A stretch of 64,000 bases of DNA. It comes from CAZYQW01 sp964649825 (lineage in GTDB: Bacteria; Planctomycetota; B15-G4; JADJEK01). Position numbers and translations under genes: made by a program. Each line of letters begins with the position of its first letter. Position 1 is the first letter of the stretch. The stretch spans positions 32,401 through 96,400 of the forward strand of contig CAZYQW010000089.1 in NCBI GenBank assembly GCA_964649825.1, in the 5' to 3' direction. The notes below the pieces were generated by a model that worked only from the letters and a program-made list of their open reading frames with translations, was not told where the DNA came from and did not search any database. This document shows, one piece after another, positions 42,328 to 51,764 of this stretch.

Positions 42328-43170
42328 TTAAAGGCGCGTCGTCGCCTTGTCCATCACCGCGATGCCGCTCCCGAGCACCACGCGTCCCGCGCAGTTGTCC
42401 GGGTAGACGTCGTCGATGATCACCTTGCCCTTGTACCCCGCGCCTGGCGAGAAGATCTCGAACGCCGTGCCCCGCGTCACGCCGTCGTCGGCGCCGACCG
42501 AGAGCACGACCAGGCCGTACTCGCTGTTCACGCTCTGGACGACCGCGTCGATCTGCGGCTGCGCGCGGACCTTCGAGATGTCGAACCCGCTCTGGATCGC
42601 CGCCTCGATCTGCGCGGTCAGATCACCATTGCGACCCTCGAGGCCCTTGATGTCGTCCGCCATCGCGTTGACCTGCTTGGTCAACGTGTCGACCTGCTGC
42701 TCGAGGCGAGTCCGCTCGTCGACCGCGGCCCGGCGCTCGTCCGCCGCGTCGTTGCGCTCCTGGGTGAGCTGCTCGTTGCGCGCGATCAACTGCTTGTTGT
42801 GGTTCTGGACCTCGACCAGGGCGGACGTGAACTTCTGATAGTCGGCCTGCAGCTTGGTCACGTCGTTCCGGAGCTGCTGGTTGTCCTGCTTGAGCGAGTC
42901 GTTCTCGCTCTTCATCGTGTTGTTCGTCAGGCGCAGGGCTTCGATCTGCTCCTGCATCTGGATCTTGTCGGTCTTGAGGCCGGCGATTTCGGCATTGAGG
43001 TTGCTCCGGTCCTGGTCGGCCTTCTCGTTGTCGGCCGTGTGGACCTTGACCTCCTCGTCGAACATGGTCCGGTACTCCTCGCTCTTCGCCAGGATGCCCG
43101 CGAGGACTCCCAAGATGACGAGGGAGAAGACGAGGTTGAGGACGACAAACAGTTTTCCGATCGGGCTCAT
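42328..43170 (-). CDS. Membrane-anchored coiled-coil protein with MreC-like layout
   Basis: 280 residues. One N-terminal membrane helix (VVLNLVFSLVILGVLAGILA) is followed by a coiled coil from about 35 to 190 (KLQADYQKFTSALVEVQNHN, RTRLEQQVDTLTKQVNAMAD). The last 80 residues form a beta domain: VVQSVNSEYGLVVLSVGADD, GVTRGTAFEIFSPGAGYKGK and VYPDNCAGRVVLGSGIAVMD. Helix, coiled coil and a small beta domain that begins GADDGV is the layout of MreC, though the sequence is not MreC. It lies upstream of mreB on the same strand, so a scaffold role in the elongasome is plausible. Family not otherwise recognised. Confidence 0.75.
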   Translation of the reverse strand: MSPIGKLFVVLNLVFSLVILGVLAGILAKSEEYRTMFDEEVKVHTADNEKADQDRSNLNAEIAGLKTDKIQMQEQIEALRLTNNTMKSENDSLKQDNQQLRNDVTKLQADYQKFTSALVEVQNHNKQLIARNEQLTQERNDAADERRAAVDERTRLEQQVDTLTKQVNAMADDIKGLEGRNGDLTAQIEAAIQSGFDISKVRAQPQIDAVVQSVNSEYGLVVLSVGADDGVTRGTAFEIFSPGAGYKGKVIIDDVYPDNCAGRVVLGSGIAVMDKATTRL

Positions 43171-43331
43171 GCCATTTCCTCGTTCGATGGGCCAATCGCG
43201 ACTCGGTCGCCGCCCGAGCTGTCACGCCACGCTCAGATGCGGGAGGGGCGAGGATCGCGACGGATTCTATGCCCCGCACTCCGGTGGTCAAACAAAAACA
43301 AAGACGTAGGGAACGCGAACATCGACAAGCC

Positions 43332-44915
43332 TTACTTTTTTCTACGCGCAAGGTAACGACGGACTCTACGAAGGAGACCGGGCGCGAGGAAGAGCGCGGT
43401 CGACAAGGTCGCGAAGAAACCGACGACATCGCCGCTCCGAACGAAGACCGAGCCGCCGCGATGGATCGGGACGTCGACCAGCCGGCTGCCCGCGACGTCG
43501 CGATCCCGGCCGATGCCTTCCTCGATGCGCGCCCGCGTGCGCCCGCACGCGTCGTAGACGGCCGAGACCCCAGAATTCGTGACGCGAACGAGACTTCGGC
43601 GCATCTCGATGGCACGGAACCGGCTCGCGACCTCCATCTGATCGAACTCCCAGCTCTGGCCGAACCAGCCCTCGTTCGAGAGGTTGACGACGAAGTCGAT
43701 TCCCTGGCGGGCGACCGCGACGCAGTACGACGGGTAGACGTTCTCGTAGCAGATCGTCGTGGAGAACCGGAACTCTTGACCGCTTGCGGTCTCGAGCTCG
43801 AAGACGACGGGGCCCTCGCCGCGCGCGAGATCGGGAAGGAACCCCGCAAACCCCTCGATCATGCGAATGAACGCGTCGGGCAGCGCTTCGCGGAACGGGA
43901 TGAATTCACCGCCCGGGACGAGGATGGTCTTCGAGTAGAGCTGCTGCCGTCGCCCCGCCGGGTCGTAGAGGAGCACGCTGTTCCAGTCGCGTCGGGCCTC
44001 GGCCGCGCCGTCGCGCGTGATCGCCCCGGTCAGGAACCACGCGCCGAACTCGCCGAGGAACGGCTCGATGAACCCTTCTGCCACCGCTCGATCGGCGTCG
44101 TCGGCCGCGGCGCCCGATCGATGCGGCAGCACGCCGGGAAACATGCTTTCCGCCCAGCACAACAGGTCGAACGGCCGACCTTCGCTCCGCCTCAAGCCGT
44201 GCTCGGTGGCGGCGAGCTGGTAACGCGCGATCGTCTCGAAGTCATGTCGCTGCTTCAGGCCCTGCGGCAGGTTCGCCTGGACCAAAAGGAGCCGCGGGCC
44301 CGGCCCCTCGTCGCCGGCGACCGACGCGATGCGGAGGGCGCCGTAGCCATACAGAAAAAGGAGCAGGGCCGGGGGGACGCCGAGCCACACGGAGCGTCGC
44401 GGATCGCGGCGCCGCATCCACGCCTGCAGGAAGCTCCCGTTCGCCACGGCCACCACGAACGACAACAACGATACTCCCCCGACGTCCGCGGCCTGCGCCA
44501 GCTCGAGCGGCCGGTCGAGCGAATAGCCGACGAGGAGCCACGGAAACCCGCCCCACGGGAGACGCGCACGGACCACCTCGATCGCGACCCACGTGACCGC
44601 GAGGGCGATCGGCCTCGGGACGCGCCGGCGAACCTGCCGGTAGGTCGCCACGAAGAGCGGGAACGCGAGCGCCTCCGGGAACGTCATCAGCATGAGGTTG
44701 ACGACCGACGGCACCGCGAGCCAGACGCAGCCGACGCCGAAGAAGACCACGCCGCCCACGTACGCCGCGAGGTACCGGCGCCGCGGGGTGACGTCGGCCT
44801 CCGCGAGGATCGCCAGCGGAACGATGCCGACCAGCCCGAGGGGCCACAGCCCGAACGGTGCCTGTGCCGCGACGAGGAGCGCCGCGCCGATCACGGCCAG
44901 GAACACCTGCCTCAC
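43332..44915 (-). CDS. lnt: Apolipoprotein N-acyltransferase (Lnt)
   Basis: Adds the third acyl chain to lipoproteins in the inner membrane, consistent with the many lipoproteins in this window. The GTG at 44915 overlaps the moeA stop (GTGA) and gives 527 residues. Several membrane helices (QVFLAVIGAALLVAAQAPFG, YLAAYVGGVVFFGVGCVWLA) precede a nitrilase domain. The catalytic triad can be read: Glu in LCWAESMFPGVLP, Lys in LYSKTILVPGGEFIPFR, and Cys in FSTTICYENVYPSYC. NLSNEGWFGQSWEFDQ is the diagnostic late motif. Length is normal. Confidence 0.94.
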   Translation of the reverse strand: MRQVFLAVIGAALLVAAQAPFGLWPLGLVGIVPLAILAEADVTPRRRYLAAYVGGVVFFGVGCVWLAVPSVVNLMLMTFPEALAFPLFVATYRQVRRRVPRPIALAVTWVAIEVVRARLPWGGFPWLLVGYSLDRPLELAQAADVGGVSLLSFVVAVANGSFLQAWMRRRDPRRSVWLGVPPALLLFLYGYGALRIASVAGDEGPGPRLLLVQANLPQGLKQRHDFETIARYQLAATEHGLRRSEGRPFDLLCWAESMFPGVLPHRSGAAADDADRAVAEGFIEPFLGEFGAWFLTGAITRDGAAEARRDWNSVLLYDPAGRRQQLYSKTILVPGGEFIPFREALPDAFIRMIEGFAGFLPDLARGEGPVVFELETASGQEFRFSTTICYENVYPSYCVAVARQGIDFVVNLSNEGWFGQSWEFDQMEVASRFRAIEMRRSLVRVTNSGVSAVYDACGRTRARIEEGIGRDRDVAGSRLVDVPIHRGGSVFVRSGDVVGFFATLSTALFLAPGLLRRVRRYLARRKK

Positions 44916-46150
44916 GCCACGCCCACGCTGACGTCGCCCGCTCGGCCCGCGTCGAGCGGCGTCACCCAGGTCTCCTCCCCCGCGGCGACGGAGCCCTCGC
45001 CGTGCGGAACGAAGACCAGGGCGTTCGCCCGATTCAAGCACGTCACGTCGCCGGAGCCGTTCCATCCCACGAAGGCCACGCTCGGGCGGCCGCCGTCGAG
45101 CCGCACGCGCGCCGGCAGGAACTGGTCGCGCGCGCGGAGCCGCCGAATCGGCTCCTCCAGCCGCGCCACCACGCGCGGAAACGCCGCGGCATCGACGCCG
45201 AGCCGCCGCAGCAGAGCGGCACGGACCAGAAGGTGATAGACGACGAACGCCGAGATCGGGTTGCCCGGCAGCCCGAAGACGGCGGTCTCGCCGCGCGTGC
45301 CGAACAAGGTCGGCTTGCCGGGCTTCAACGACACGCGATCGAAGTGGATCTCGACCCCCAGGCGCCTCAACACGGCCGGCGTGAAGTCGTAGTCCCCGAC
45401 CGACGAGCCGCCGGACAGAAGGACGACATCCGCCTCGAGCGCCTCTTCGGTCCGGCGCACGATCTCGTCCTCGCGGTCGGGCACCGACGCGAGCAGGCGC
45501 GGCGCGCCCCCCGCGCTGCGAACGAGAGCGGCGAGCACGGTCCCGTTCGACTCGCGGATCTGGCCCGGACCGGGGACCTCGCTCGGACGAACGAGCTCGG
45601 TGCCCGTGGCGAGGATCGAGACGACCGGCCGCCTCACCACGTCGACGTCCGTCGCCCCGACCGACGCGAGCAGGCCGACGGATCCGGTCGACACGCGATG
45701 GCCGGCCGCGAGCGCGACCGCGCCCGCGCTCAGGTCCTCGCCGCGACGCGCAATGTTCTGCCCCTCTCGCGGACGATCTTCGATCCGGACGTGATCGCCG
45801 TCCGCGACCGTCTTCTCGACCATCACCACCGCGTCGGCGCCGGCCGGCAGCATCGCCCCGGTGAAGATCTTGACCGTCTCCCCGGCGCCGACCCCGATCG
45901 CGGCGGGCCGGCCCGCCGCGGACTCGCCGACGATCCGCAGGCGGGACGCGCCGCCCGCCGCATCCACCGCGCGGACGGCGTACCCGTCCATCGTCGATCG
46001 CGAGAACGGCGGCAGGTCGACGTCCGAGGCCACGTCGCGGGCCAGCACGCGCCCCACGGCGTCCAGCAGCGAAACCCGCTCGATCGCGCCCGGACCTGGG
46101 ACGCGAATGCGCGACAAGATCTCGTCCTGCGCTTGCTCGATCGACAGCAT
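44912..46150 (-). CDS. moeA: Molybdopterin molybdenumtransferase MoeA
   Basis: Inserts molybdate into molybdopterin in cofactor synthesis. The ATG at 46150 begins MLSIEQAQDEILSRIRVPGP, the expected MoeA start; the longer frame adds an arginine-rich head. Of 412 residues, key motifs are PFSRSTMDGYAVRAVDA, IFTGAMLPAGADAVVMVEKT, RRGEDLSAGAVAL, ILATGTELV, ESNGTVLAALVRSAGG, LLSGGSSVGDYDFTP, SLKPGKPTLFG and VFGLPGNPISAFVVYHLLV. The last domain (ARDQFLPARV) is complete. It is coupled by overlap to lnt, an odd partnership. No other molybdenum gene is in the window. Confidence 0.96.
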   Translation of the reverse strand: MLSIEQAQDEILSRIRVPGPGAIERVSLLDAVGRVLARDVASDVDLPPFSRSTMDGYAVRAVDAAGGASRLRIVGESAAGRPAAIGVGAGETVKIFTGAMLPAGADAVVMVEKTVADGDHVRIEDRPREGQNIARRGEDLSAGAVALAAGHRVSTGSVGLLASVGATDVDVVRRPVVSILATGTELVRPSEVPGPGQIRESNGTVLAALVRSAGGAPRLLASVPDREDEIVRRTEEALEADVVLLSGGSSVGDYDFTPAVLRRLGVEIHFDRVSLKPGKPTLFGTRGETAVFGLPGNPISAFVVYHLLVRAALLRRLGVDAAAFPRVVARLEEPIRRLRARDQFLPARVRLDGGRPSVAFVGWNGSGDVTCLNRANALVFVPHGEGSVAAGEETWVTPLDAGRAGDVSVGVA

Positions 46151-46364
46151 CGTCTTGGGTCGGCCCCGTCGGCGGCCGAATCTTCGGGAAACGCGTCGCC
46201 GGCAACCATAGCGTCCGCCGGGGAGAAACAGACCAGGACGCGTGCAAACGCCGCCGTGGTTGCCACGTAGATTCAAGGCGCGGTTGTGCTGGCCGGCCCG
46301 CGCCGGATATCATTTCGAGGACCGTTCTCGGAGTGGGCGCCCCCAACCGAACGAAGGACTCCCC

Positions 46365-47669
46365 TTGACCGAGATCATCCGCCGCTCCGCCTGCTTCGCG
46401 CTCGCCTTCTCGATCCTCGCATTCTCGATCGTGGCTTGCGCCCCGCGGGACCCGGACAGCTCCAACGCGAACGAGCTCGCGACCCGTCCGGCGGCCCCCG
46501 CGGACGCGAACGACAAGGCCGCCACGCTCGTCCGGGTCGGTCGCCTCACGCGCGGAGAGATCCGTACGTCGCTCGAGGTCTCGACCGACATCGAGGCCGA
46601 GGTGCGCGTCAGCGTCTTCCCCAAGGTCGGCAACACGTACCTGACCGAGATCTTGGTCAAGGAAGGGAGCGACGTGAAGAAGGGCGACGTCCTCGCGCGC
46701 CTCGACGACATCGACTTCCGCATCGCCGAGCGGCGCCGCGAGAGCGAGCTGCTCCAGGCCCAGCTCGGCGAGAAGCAGGCCGCGGTGCGGCTCGCCGAGG
46801 CGGTCGCGCGCGAGCGGGCGCAGCGCGCGATGCACGAGCGCGCCAAGTCCGACTTCGAGCGCGCCCAGAACGCGATGCAGGGCGGCATCGACGTGCTCTC
46901 CGTGAAGGAGATCACCGACGCGAGTTCCTCCTTCGAGCAGGCCGAGGCCGAGCTCGAGGCATCGACCCTCGCGGCGGAACTCCTTCGCTCCGAGCTCGAG
47001 CTTTCCTCGGTGACGACCGAGGCGACGCGGATCGAGCTCGAAGCGGCGCGCAACGACCTCGCGCAGACGGTGATTCGCGCACCGATCGACGGCGTGATCG
47101 AGGACCGCTCCGTCGACGCCGGTCTGTTGGTCAGCCCGCAGACGCAACTCTTCACGATCGTCGATCCGCTTCGGCTGGTCGCGAACTTGCGGGTCCCGCA
47201 GGAGGATCTGAGCCGGGTCTCGCGCCTCGGCCTCCCGGTCGAGTTCCGCCTCGACGCTCTGCCCACGATGAAGTTCGTGGGTCGGGTCGAGGCGATCAAC
47301 CCCTCGGTCGATCCGGCCTCCGGCCTGATCAAGATCCGCGTGCGCCTCGACGACGAAGCGGCGAGCTCGATCCGGCCCGGCATGTTCGCGCGCGCGCGGA
47401 TCATCATCGACAGCCGGGAGAACGCGTTCCTCCTGAACAAGCGGGCCGTCGTCTACGACGACGGCCGCGCGCACTTCTTCACCGCGCAGGACGGCGTCGC
47501 CCGGCGCCATGCGTTCGTGGCTGGAGCGAGCACCGAGACGGACGTCGAGGTGCTCGAGATCGACGAGACGCCACCGGTCGAGGCGGCGATGGAGCTCGAC
47601 GTCATCATGGTCGGTCAGGACCGTCTTCGAGACGGCGACCCGATCACCGTGATCGGAGGGCCCTCGTGA
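46365..47669 (+). CDS. RND efflux periplasmic adaptor lipoprotein (membrane-fusion protein)
   Basis: Bridges the RND pump encoded next to an outer-membrane channel. I place the start at the TTG at 46365, because AAGGA lies at the right distance and it leads into a lipoprotein signal (ACFALAFSILAFSIVACAPR, lipobox SIVAC). The 434-residue product has the barrel-sandwich half SDVKKGDVLARLDDIDFRIA, a long coiled coil (ELLQAQLGEKQAAVRLAEAV), the second half QTVIRAPIDGVIEDRSVDAG, and a beta barrel (VEAINPSVDPASGLIKIRVR). It lies 16 bases before the pump gene. No outer-membrane factor gene is in the window. Confidence 0.92.
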   Translation: MTEIIRRSACFALAFSILAFSIVACAPRDPDSSNANELATRPAAPADANDKAATLVRVGRLTRGEIRTSLEVSTDIEAEVRVSVFPKVGNTYLTEILVKEGSDVKKGDVLARLDDIDFRIAERRRESELLQAQLGEKQAAVRLAEAVARERAQRAMHERAKSDFERAQNAMQGGIDVLSVKEITDASSSFEQAEAELEASTLAAELLRSELELSSVTTEATRIELEAARNDLAQTVIRAPIDGVIEDRSVDAGLLVSPQTQLFTIVDPLRLVANLRVPQEDLSRVSRLGLPVEFRLDALPTMKFVGRVEAINPSVDPASGLIKIRVRLDDEAASSIRPGMFARARIIIDSRENAFLLNKRAVVYDDGRAHFFTAQDGVARRHAFVAGASTETDVEVLEIDETPPVEAAMELDVIMVGQDRLRDGDPITVIGGPS

Positions 47670-47685
47670 TCGACCGGACCATCCG

Positions 47686-50600
47686 ATGATCGGGGTGAAT
47701 CCGCCGACCGGGCTCTTCGCGTTCACGACGCGACGGCCGGTGGCCACGACGATGGCCGTGCTCGCGGTTGCCACGTTCGGCTTCATCTCCCTGGGGAAGA
47801 TCCCGGTCGAGCTGCTTCCCGAGATCTCCTACCCGACCATCACCGTCCGGACCGAGTACGCCGGCGCCGGTCCGGAAGACATCGAGGAGCGGGTCACGAA
47901 GCCGATCGAGGAGACTCTCGCGATCCTCCCCGGTCTCGAGGGCCACTCGTCGATCTCGCGGGCGGGCGTGTCGGACGTGGTCCTCGAGTTCCGCTGGGGG
48001 ACGAACCTCTCGTTCGCCACGCAGGAGATCCGCGAGCGGCTCGACCGCACGCGGCTCCCGGCCGAGATCGAGCCTCCGCTCATCCTGCGGTACGACCCGT
48101 CGCTCGACCCGGTCGTCCGCCTCTCGGTCTTCGGCGACCGGCCGCTCGCCGAGGTTCGCAAGGCAGCCGACGAGATCATCGGGCGCGGGCTCGCGTCGAC
48201 CCCCGGGGTCGCCGCGGTGAAGGTGCGCGGCGGGCTCGAGACCGAGATCCGGGTGCGCCTGAACGGCGACAAGGTCACGAGCCTCGGCCTCGACATCTCC
48301 GAGGTCGACCGGCGGCTGAAGATCGAGAACGTGAACCTCGCGTCGGGGACGATGGTCGAGGGCGACACCGAGTACCTCGTCCGGACGCTGAACCAGTTCG
48401 CCACGCTGGACGAGATCCTCGAGCTCGCGATCACCGATCGCGGCGGCCAGCCGATCCGCATCCAGGACATCGCCACGGTCGAGCGGACGCACAAGAAGCG
48501 CGACGTCATCACGCGCGTCGACGGCAAGGAGAGCGTCGAGCTGTTGATCCATCGCGAGGCAAACGCGAACATCGTGCGCCTCGCGAGCGAGCTGAAGGAC
48601 CGTCTGTACGGCACCGAGCCGGATCGCGCGTTCCTCGCGGAGATCCAGAGCGGGAAGCGCGAGGACCCCGAGGCCCGGCTGAAGGCGGCCCTCCTGGCGG
48701 CGGAAGCCGAGCAGGACGAGAAGGGCACGCAACCGGCGCCGCCGCCCGAGCCGGACGGAGCGCACGGACCGGGCGGGCCCGAGCAAGACGAGAGCGACGA
48801 GGTGCGCACGCTCCGCGAAGAGGTGAAGAGGAAGCGGCGCGCGCTGGACTACCTGGCGAACGACCTGCCGGCCGGCCTCAGCGTCCGCACGCTGTCGGAC
48901 CAATCGGTCTTCATCGAGGACGCGATCCAGGAGGTCCAGGGCGCCGCGATGTTCGGCGGACTCCTCGCGGTGCTCGTCCTGCTGCTCTTCCTCAAGAACG
49001 CGGTGGCGACCGCGATCATCGCGGTGGCGATCCCGGTGTCGGTGATCGCCACCTTCGCACCGATGTTCCTCGGCGGCACCACGCTGAACATCATGTCGCT
49101 GGGTGGTCTCGCGCTGGGCATCGGCATGCTCGTCGACAACTCGATCGTCGTGCTCGAGTCGATCTTCCGTTGCCGCGAGGAGGGTGACGACGTTGGCCCC
49201 TCCGCGGTGCGGGGGACGGCGGAGGTCGGCGTCGCCGTGTTCGCATCGACGCTGACCACCGTCGCGGTCTTCTTCCCGATCGTGTTCGTGTCCGGCGTCG
49301 CCGGTCAGCTCTTCCAGGATCAGGCGCTCACCGTCGTGTTCGCGCTGCTCTCGTCCCTGATCGTCGCGCTGTTCTTCATCCCGATGCTCGCCGCGCGCGG
49401 CCGGGCGCGCGCCAACCGCGAGGACGGCGCCGTCGATCCGCGCACGCGGCCGCTGGGATTCCTGGCCGCGCTGGCGCTGCCCGTCGTGCTCTGGAACCGG
49501 AGCCTTGCGTGGCGCGGACTCCGCGAGATCGTCGCCGGGCGTCGCGGCTTCTCGCGCGTCGCGACGTCGATCGTGCTCGTCCCGACGATGGTGCTGCAGC
49601 TCGTCATCGAGACGGCCGGCCGCGTCATCCTGTCCGCGCTGACCCTGGTGGTCCTGTCGATCGGCCTCGTCGCATTCGGGATCGCGCGCGTGATCCGCAT
49701 CGTCGCGGCGCCGATCCAGTGGCTGTTCGATCGCGGGTTCGGGATGGTGCAGGCCGGCTACCCGCGGCTGCTCCGCACCGTGCTCGTTCACCCGGCGTTG
49801 ATCGCGCTCGTGCTCGTCCTCGCGACGGCCGGGGCCGGGTTCGCGTGGCGCTCGTTCGGCGACATCGGCACCGAGATGCTGCCGACCGTCCACCAGGGCG
49901 AGCTCATCATCCATGTCTACACGCCGGTCGGGACGCCGGTCGAGCGCACGGCCGAGATCCTCCTGCCGATCGAGCGGGAGATCCTCGAGATTCCCGACGT
50001 CACTCAGGTCGCATCCGCCGTCGGCATCGCGCGCGACGAGGTGGCGGACTCGGACGAAGGCGGCCACTCGGCGAAGCTGCTCGTACGACTCGCGGACACC
50101 CCCGACCTCGCGGCGGCGGAGGAGCGCGTCCTGGCCGGAGTTCGCGCCGTCCTCTCGCGGGACCCCGAGCTCACCGGCTTCCGCTTCTCGCGCCCCACGT
50201 TGTTCTCGATCCGTTCGCCCCTCGAGGTGCAGGCGAAGGGAAACGACCTCGAGACCCTGCGCGAAGCGGCGCAGGAGATCACCGCCCGGATGAAGCGGTC
50301 TCCGCTCGTCACCGACGTGCGCTCGACGGTGACCCGCGGAAACCCCGAGGTGCAGCTCACGTTCGATCGCGAGCGCCTCCGTCGTTTCGGCCTCGACCTC
50401 GAGGCGATCGCCAACCGAATCCGCGCGCAGGTCCAGGGCGTGGTGTCGACGCGCTTCGCCGAGGAGGAACGGCGGATCGACGTCCGCGTGCTCGCCGACG
50501 TCGACACCCTCCCCGACCTGCTCGACCTGACCGTCAACCGCGGGCGCGCGGTGGGGCTGACCGACACGCTCGATCGCGGCACCGAGGGAGGCGGCGGGAG

Positions 50601-51447
50601 CTCCGGAACGGGAACGACGCGGATTCGCGACCAGCTCCTCGCGCCCGGAACGACGATCGAGCTCGGAGACGACGCTGCGATCCCGCTGCGTCAGGTGGCC
50701 GAAGTGGCGGTCGTGCGCGGCCCGTCGGAGATCCGGCGCATCCAAGGCCAGCGCGCGGCGGTGGTGACGGCGAACACGGCCGGCTTCGATGTGGGCCGTG
50801 CGGTCGGCTCGCTCGAGTCGATGCTTGCACCGATCGAGCAGCAGTACCCCGACCTGATCTGCACGGTCGGCGGGCAGGGAGCGGAAATGGACGAGGCGCT
50901 GTCGGGCATGGGCATGGCGCTCCTGCTCGCCGTCTTCCTCGTCTATCTGGTGATGGCTTCTCAGTTCGAGTCGATCGTTCAGCCGCTCATCATCCTGACC
51001 ACGATTCCGCTCGCCCTGGTCGGCGCGATGATCGCACTCGACTGGACCGGCACGCGGCTCTCGGTCGTGGTCTTCATCGGTGGGATCGTCCTGGCGGGGA
51101 TCGTCGTGAACAACGCGATCGTGCTGCTCGACTACACGAACCAGCTCCGGCGCCGCGGCCAGTCCGTGGTCGAGGCGCTGGTCGAAGCGGGACGAGCGCG
51201 CCTGCGACCGATCCTGATGACGACGTTCTCGACCGTGCTCGCGCTCCTCCCCCTCGCCGGCGTGTTCGCGTGGATCCCCGGCGTGGAGCAGCTTCCCGGC
51301 GGATTCTGGCACGGCTCCGAGCTTCAGGCGCCGCTCGCGATCACCGTGATCGGCGGGCTCACGCTCTCGACGCTGTTGACCCTGGTGGTGATCCCCGTCG
51401 CCTACCGAGTCGCCGTGCGCGATCGCGTGACCGTCGCCGAGGGGTAG
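47686..51447 (+). CDS. RND-family efflux permease (AcrB/MdtC type) with unusual insertions
   Basis: Proton-driven exporter, 1253 residues; relatives usually have about 1030. Typical parts are GLFAFTTRRPVATTMAVLAV, GKIPVELLPEISYPTITVRT, the TM4 proton-relay aspartates in LGIGMLVDNSIVVLESIFR, GDIGTEMLPTVHQGELIIHV and the last-domain motif VLAGIVVNNAIVLLDYTNQL. Two insertions stand out: a charged, proline-rich stretch at about 314-385 (EQDEKGTQPAPPPEPDGAHG) and about 120 residues at 568-690, between the membrane halves, carrying extra hydrophobic segments (VLQLVIETAGRVILSALTLV). A ligand cannot be predicted. It follows its adaptor and is followed by a hairpin. Confidence 0.93.
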   Translation: MIGVNPPTGLFAFTTRRPVATTMAVLAVATFGFISLGKIPVELLPEISYPTITVRTEYAGAGPEDIEERVTKPIEETLAILPGLEGHSSISRAGVSDVVLEFRWGTNLSFATQEIRERLDRTRLPAEIEPPLILRYDPSLDPVVRLSVFGDRPLAEVRKAADEIIGRGLASTPGVAAVKVRGGLETEIRVRLNGDKVTSLGLDISEVDRRLKIENVNLASGTMVEGDTEYLVRTLNQFATLDEILELAITDRGGQPIRIQDIATVERTHKKRDVITRVDGKESVELLIHREANANIVRLASELKDRLYGTEPDRAFLAEIQSGKREDPEARLKAALLAAEAEQDEKGTQPAPPPEPDGAHGPGGPEQDESDEVRTLREEVKRKRRALDYLANDLPAGLSVRTLSDQSVFIEDAIQEVQGAAMFGGLLAVLVLLLFLKNAVATAIIAVAIPVSVIATFAPMFLGGTTLNIMSLGGLALGIGMLVDNSIVVLESIFRCREEGDDVGPSAVRGTAEVGVAVFASTLTTVAVFFPIVFVSGVAGQLFQDQALTVVFALLSSLIVALFFIPMLAARGRARANREDGAVDPRTRPLGFLAALALPVVLWNRSLAWRGLREIVAGRRGFSRVATSIVLVPTMVLQLVIETAGRVILSALTLVVLSIGLVAFGIARVIRIVAAPIQWLFDRGFGMVQAGYPRLLRTVLVHPALIALVLVLATAGAGFAWRSFGDIGTEMLPTVHQGELIIHVYTPVGTPVERTAEILLPIEREILEIPDVTQVASAVGIARDEVADSDEGGHSAKLLVRLADTPDLAAAEERVLAGVRAVLSRDPELTGFRFSRPTLFSIRSPLEVQAKGNDLETLREAAQEITARMKRSPLVTDVRSTVTRGNPEVQLTFDRERLRRFGLDLEAIANRIRAQVQGVVSTRFAEEERRIDVRVLADVDTLPDLLDLTVNRGRAVGLTDTLDRGTEGGGGSSGTGTTRIRDQLLAPGTTIELGDDAAIPLRQVAEVAVVRGPSEIRRIQGQRAAVVTANTAGFDVGRAVGSLESMLAPIEQQYPDLICTVGGQGAEMDEALSGMGMALLLAVFLVYLVMASQFESIVQPLIILTTIPLALVGAMIALDWTGTRLSVVVFIGGIVLAGIVVNNAIVLLDYTNQLRRRGQSVVEALVEAGRARLRPILMTTFSTVLALLPLAGVFAWIPGVEQLPGGFWHGSELQAPLAITVIGGLTLSTLLTLVVIPVAYRVAVRDRVTVAEG

Positions 51448-51451
51448 GGGC

Positions 51452-51478
51452 CTTCGTCGCGCCTCGCGAGAAACGAAG
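51452..51478 (+). terminator. Candidate terminator hairpin after the RND pump gene
   Basis: CTTCGT (51452-51457) pairs with ACGAAG (51473-51478), and inside them CGCG pairs with CGCG around a CCT loop, leaving a four-base AGAA bulge. It starts five bases after the pump stop codon. No T-run follows. Confidence 0.4.
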
Positions 51479-51586
51479 ATGCCTCGCCCAAGGACCGGAA
51501 CGGGTCGTCGCGCGGGCCCCGACCGCGCCCAGTACACGACGCGCGGCGCCCCGGCCCTCGCCGACGCGCCGCGCTGTCTCGACTGG

Positions 51587-51662
51587 TGGTGGATCGGACC
51601 GGAGTCGAACCGGCGACCTCTACGTTGCGAACGTAGCGCTCTCCCAGCTGAGCTACCGACCC
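51587..51662 (-). tRNA. tRNA-Ala (anticodon CGC)
   Basis: On the minus strand the 76-base sequence folds as a complete tRNA with encoded CCA. The acceptor arms are GGGTCGG and CCGATCC, including the G3-U70 pair that identifies alanine tRNA. The D arm has GCTCAGCTGGGAGAGC, the anticodon arm is CTACG-TTCGCAA-CGTAG, and the T arm carries GGTTCGACTCC. The anticodon CGC reads GCG codons, which are frequent in this GC-rich DNA. Confidence 0.96.
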
Positions 51663-51764
51663 ATACGCGTCCGGGATCTTAGCCACGCCGGCGGTCCCTT
51701 CCAATCGCCTTTTCCCGGACAAACTTCCACCCGCTTCCCCGCCGCCGCACGCGGGGCGGTGGCG

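Noticed and set aside
47644..51537. 1297-residue minus-strand open frame opposite the RND pump
   Set aside because: Antisense to a full-length RND permease with clear motifs; composition is low-complexity E/R/D/H.
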